From Candidatus Aenigmatarchaeota archaeon (GTDB taxonomy: Archaea; Aenigmatarchaeota; Aenigmatarchaeia; GW2011-AR5), in the NCBI GenBank assembly GCA_016198645.1, contig JACQIE010000044.1, positions 1 to 13,733 of the forward strand: a stretch of 13,733 nt of DNA. The letters are read 5' to 3'. Positions 12,843 to 13,733 of this stretch are shown here, in pieces. The notes below the pieces were generated by a model, which worked only from the letters and a program-made list of their open reading frames with translations, made no database searches and was not told where the DNA came from. Every line of letters begins with the position of its first letter. The first letter of the stretch is position 1. Both the position numbers and the translations under genes were made by a program.

Positions 12843-13040
12843 ATGGGACAGTGTAGGCAACAATTGACGGAAGATGTGGCGCGTGCGGTAGAACAAAAAT
12901 TAACGCAGCAACAACGGGAGTTTCTCACGGGCATTACGAGACCGCAGTTATTGGAAGACGCGGGTGCAGCATTATCAGTAGCATATCAGGGGCGCACGGC
13001 TCTTGGTTACCATCCTACTCTTTCACGATATGGCGACTGA
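12843..13040 (+). CDS. Small unknown helical protein, 65 residues
   Basis: This short protein has a charged amphipathic N-terminal helix (LTEDVARAVEQKLTQQQREFL) followed by ITRPQLLEDAGAALSVAY and a short polar tail. There is no membrane segment and no known family. Support comes from a well-placed box A (12815-12823), a leaderless-type ATG and a coding-like composition; no homology is recognised. It diverges from the glycosyltransferase gene. It could be a small regulator or part of an unrecognised family, but nothing in the sequence shows its role. Confidence 0.5.
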   Translation: MGQCRQQLTEDVARAVEQKLTQQQREFLTGITRPQLLEDAGAALSVAYQGRTALGYHPTLSRYGD

Positions 13041-13120
13041 AGTTCTGTTCTATTGTTTACTTCTAATGGATGATTATGAGATTGAATCAGCAAGAAATAG
13101 ATGGCATCATATTATGCATG

Positions 13121-13158
13121 TTTACCGAACATAATAAAATACATATTTATCAAACATA
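13121..13158. repeat. Imperfect 13-base direct repeat in an AT-rich gap
   Basis: TTTACCGAACATA (13121-13133) and TTTATCAAACATA (13146-13158) match at 11 of 13 bases and are 25 bases apart. The rest of the AT-rich stretch 13041-13210 shows no gene I can support. Confidence 0.4.
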
Positions 13159-13210
13159 TTCATAATCAACCGCGTGACAACTCTTCATGATTCCGCTTGA
13201 TATGAGAATA

Positions 13211-13218
13211 GAAAAAAG
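13211..13218 (-). terminator. Oligo-T terminator of the tRNA-Ser gene
   Basis: On the minus strand CTTTTTTC follows the discriminator base directly. This is the usual archaeal T-run termination signal, and it also shows that CCA is not encoded. Confidence 0.7.
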
Positions 13219-13334
13219 CGCCGAGAGCAGGATTTGAACCTGCGCGAGCATAAGCTCACACGCTATCTTTTGCGGCGGCGACTTGCCGCGCCAATTCCAG
13301 GCGTGCGCGTTGGACCAAGCTCCGCCATCTCGGC
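13219..13334 (-). tRNA. tRNA-Ser (GGA) with an anticodon-loop intron
   Basis: The 116-base gene folds as a class II tRNA: acceptor GCCGAGA/TCTCGGC, D stem GCG/CGC, anticodon stem CACGC/GCGTG, long variable arm with GAGC-TTAT-GCTC, and T arm GCAGG-TTCAAAT-CCTGC. The discriminator is G, as expected for serine. Removing a 30-base intron at 13265-13294, after position 37, leaves an 86-base tRNA with the loop CTGGAAA and anticodon GGA (13296-13298). The intron has its own GCGGC-AAGTC-GCCGC hairpin, but the splice junctions do not form an obvious canonical bulge-helix-bulge. A box A on the minus strand (13361-13367) is correctly placed. Confidence 0.88.
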
Positions 13335-13360
13335 TTCTTTGTTAAGTAGAGAAGCAACGG

Positions 13361-13367
13361 TTAAAAG
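13361..13367 (-). promoter_or_regulatory. Box A of the tRNA-Ser gene
   Basis: On the minus strand this reads CTTTTAA, about 30 bases before the first tRNA base, between the tRNA and the stop of the 92-residue gene. Confidence 0.5.
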
Positions 13368-13383
13368 GATGACGGAAAACGCG

Positions 13384-13662
13384 CTATATGTTCACTACGG
13401 AAACCAAACATCCTGCGGCTATATCGTTTATGATGGCATACGCCTCGCGGATGGTTCCTCCGGTGCATTTGGCGGTCACCTCAATAACATTGGAGCCGCT
13501 TCCAAGAAAGGCATAGTTGCACGGTCCTGCGTTTACGCCGTTCAATCGTAATTGTTCAACATAGCCGCCTTCGACGTTAATAAGGGCAACAAGAGGGTCG
13601 CGCCCTATCGGGATTATCTCAAAATCCAGAGTTATACTAGGTTCGATGGTGTATATTGACAT
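13384..13662 (-). CDS. Unknown 92-residue beta-rich protein
   Basis: This protein has no recognised family. The pattern of alternating hydrophobic residues (ITLDFEIIPI, PLVALINVEGGYVEQLRL, SNVIEVTAKC) suggests a small beta-sandwich or immunoglobulin-like domain of about 75 residues. The tail, AYAIINDIAAGCLVSVVNI, is moderately hydrophobic but short for a membrane helix. Three cysteines are present. ATG 13662 follows the Trm112-like stop by 10 bases with AAGGCGAT upstream, so the two genes are probably cotranscribed. Its stop lies just upstream of the tRNA promoter. Confidence 0.6.
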   Translation of the reverse strand: MSIYTIEPSITLDFEIIPIGRDPLVALINVEGGYVEQLRLNGVNAGPCNYAFLGSGSNVIEVTAKCTGGTIREAYAIINDIAAGCLVSVVNI

Positions 13663-13672
13663 TCAAATCGCC

Positions 13673-13733
13673 TTAGAGCTTTTCCGCTTCGTCTATCAGC
13701 ATGTTGGGTATGTCGTCCTTCACGAAGTAGCGC
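13673..13733 (-). CDS. C-terminal end of a Trm112-like small protein (cut by window edge)
   Basis: The last 20 codons read RYFVKDDIPNMLIDEAEKL before the TAA. The pattern Y-x-V-x-D-x-IPxML-x-(D/E)EA is the typical C-terminal end of small Trm112/DUF343-type proteins, which activate methyltransferases in archaea and eukaryotes. The zinc ribbon part lies outside the window, so the call rests on this end alone. Confidence 0.6.
   Translation of the reverse strand, partial: RYFVKDDIPNMLIDEAEKL

Noticed and set aside
13066..13134. 22-codon ORF in the AT-rich gap
   Set aside because: It is too short, has no well-placed box A or ribosome site, and its composition is that of the surrounding noncoding DNA.
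13234..13551. 105-codon plus-strand frame across the tRNA
   Set aside because: It runs through the antisense of the tRNA-Ser and of the 92-residue gene.

Overview
The window is archaeal chromosome. It encodes ribosomal proteins eS1 (S3Ae) and uL16 (L10e), a transcription initiation factor TFB, an HMf-type histone, an ATP-dependent DNA ligase, and a tRNA-Ser with an anticodon-loop intron, no encoded CCA and an oligo-T stop. Many promoters have an archaeal box A centred about 25 bases before the start codon, so many mRNAs should be leaderless. Genes are packed tightly, some convergent pairs abut, and several proteins are unrecognised. That fits a small-genome or DPANN-like archaeon, but this placement is inference.

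Layout. At 1-619 a gene cut by the left edge overlaps (ATGA) a small two-helix membrane protein. At 653-1069 lies an AT-rich orphan ORF with a PD-(D/E)XK-like pattern. eS1 (minus) and DNA ligase (plus) then diverge from one short promoter region. The ligase converges on a HAD-family phosphatase across a 356-base gap (3367-3722) that holds four perfect stem-loops in a row, the most unusual structure in the window.

At 3723-7296 on the minus strand are a GlmU-like nucleotidylyltransferase, GlmS and the HAD protein, in transcription order. GlmU and GlmS give two of the steps to UDP-GlcNAc; the GlmM mutase is not here. GlmU diverges from a fusion of a winged helix and an S-layer-like domain (7370-8233), and their shared promoter region carries TAGTA half-sites that look like an operator. 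The fusion abuts an unknown 185-residue protein that follows TFB on the opposite strand. TFB and the histone diverge, with a possible 37-codon ORF in the TFB leader. The histone converges with uL16, whose upstream region contains a strong imperfect hairpin.

From 10865 to the end come an unrecognised 383-residue soluble protein, a GT2 glycosyltransferase, a divergent 65-residue ORF sharing a palindromic promoter with it, an AT-rich intergenic stretch, the intron-containing tRNA-Ser(GGA), a 92-residue unknown protein, and the C-terminus of a Trm112-like protein cut by the right edge. The UDP-GlcNAc genes, the S-layer-like regulator and the glycosyltransferase all point to cell-surface glycan work in one neighbourhood, but no single new system can be proved from the sequence alone.
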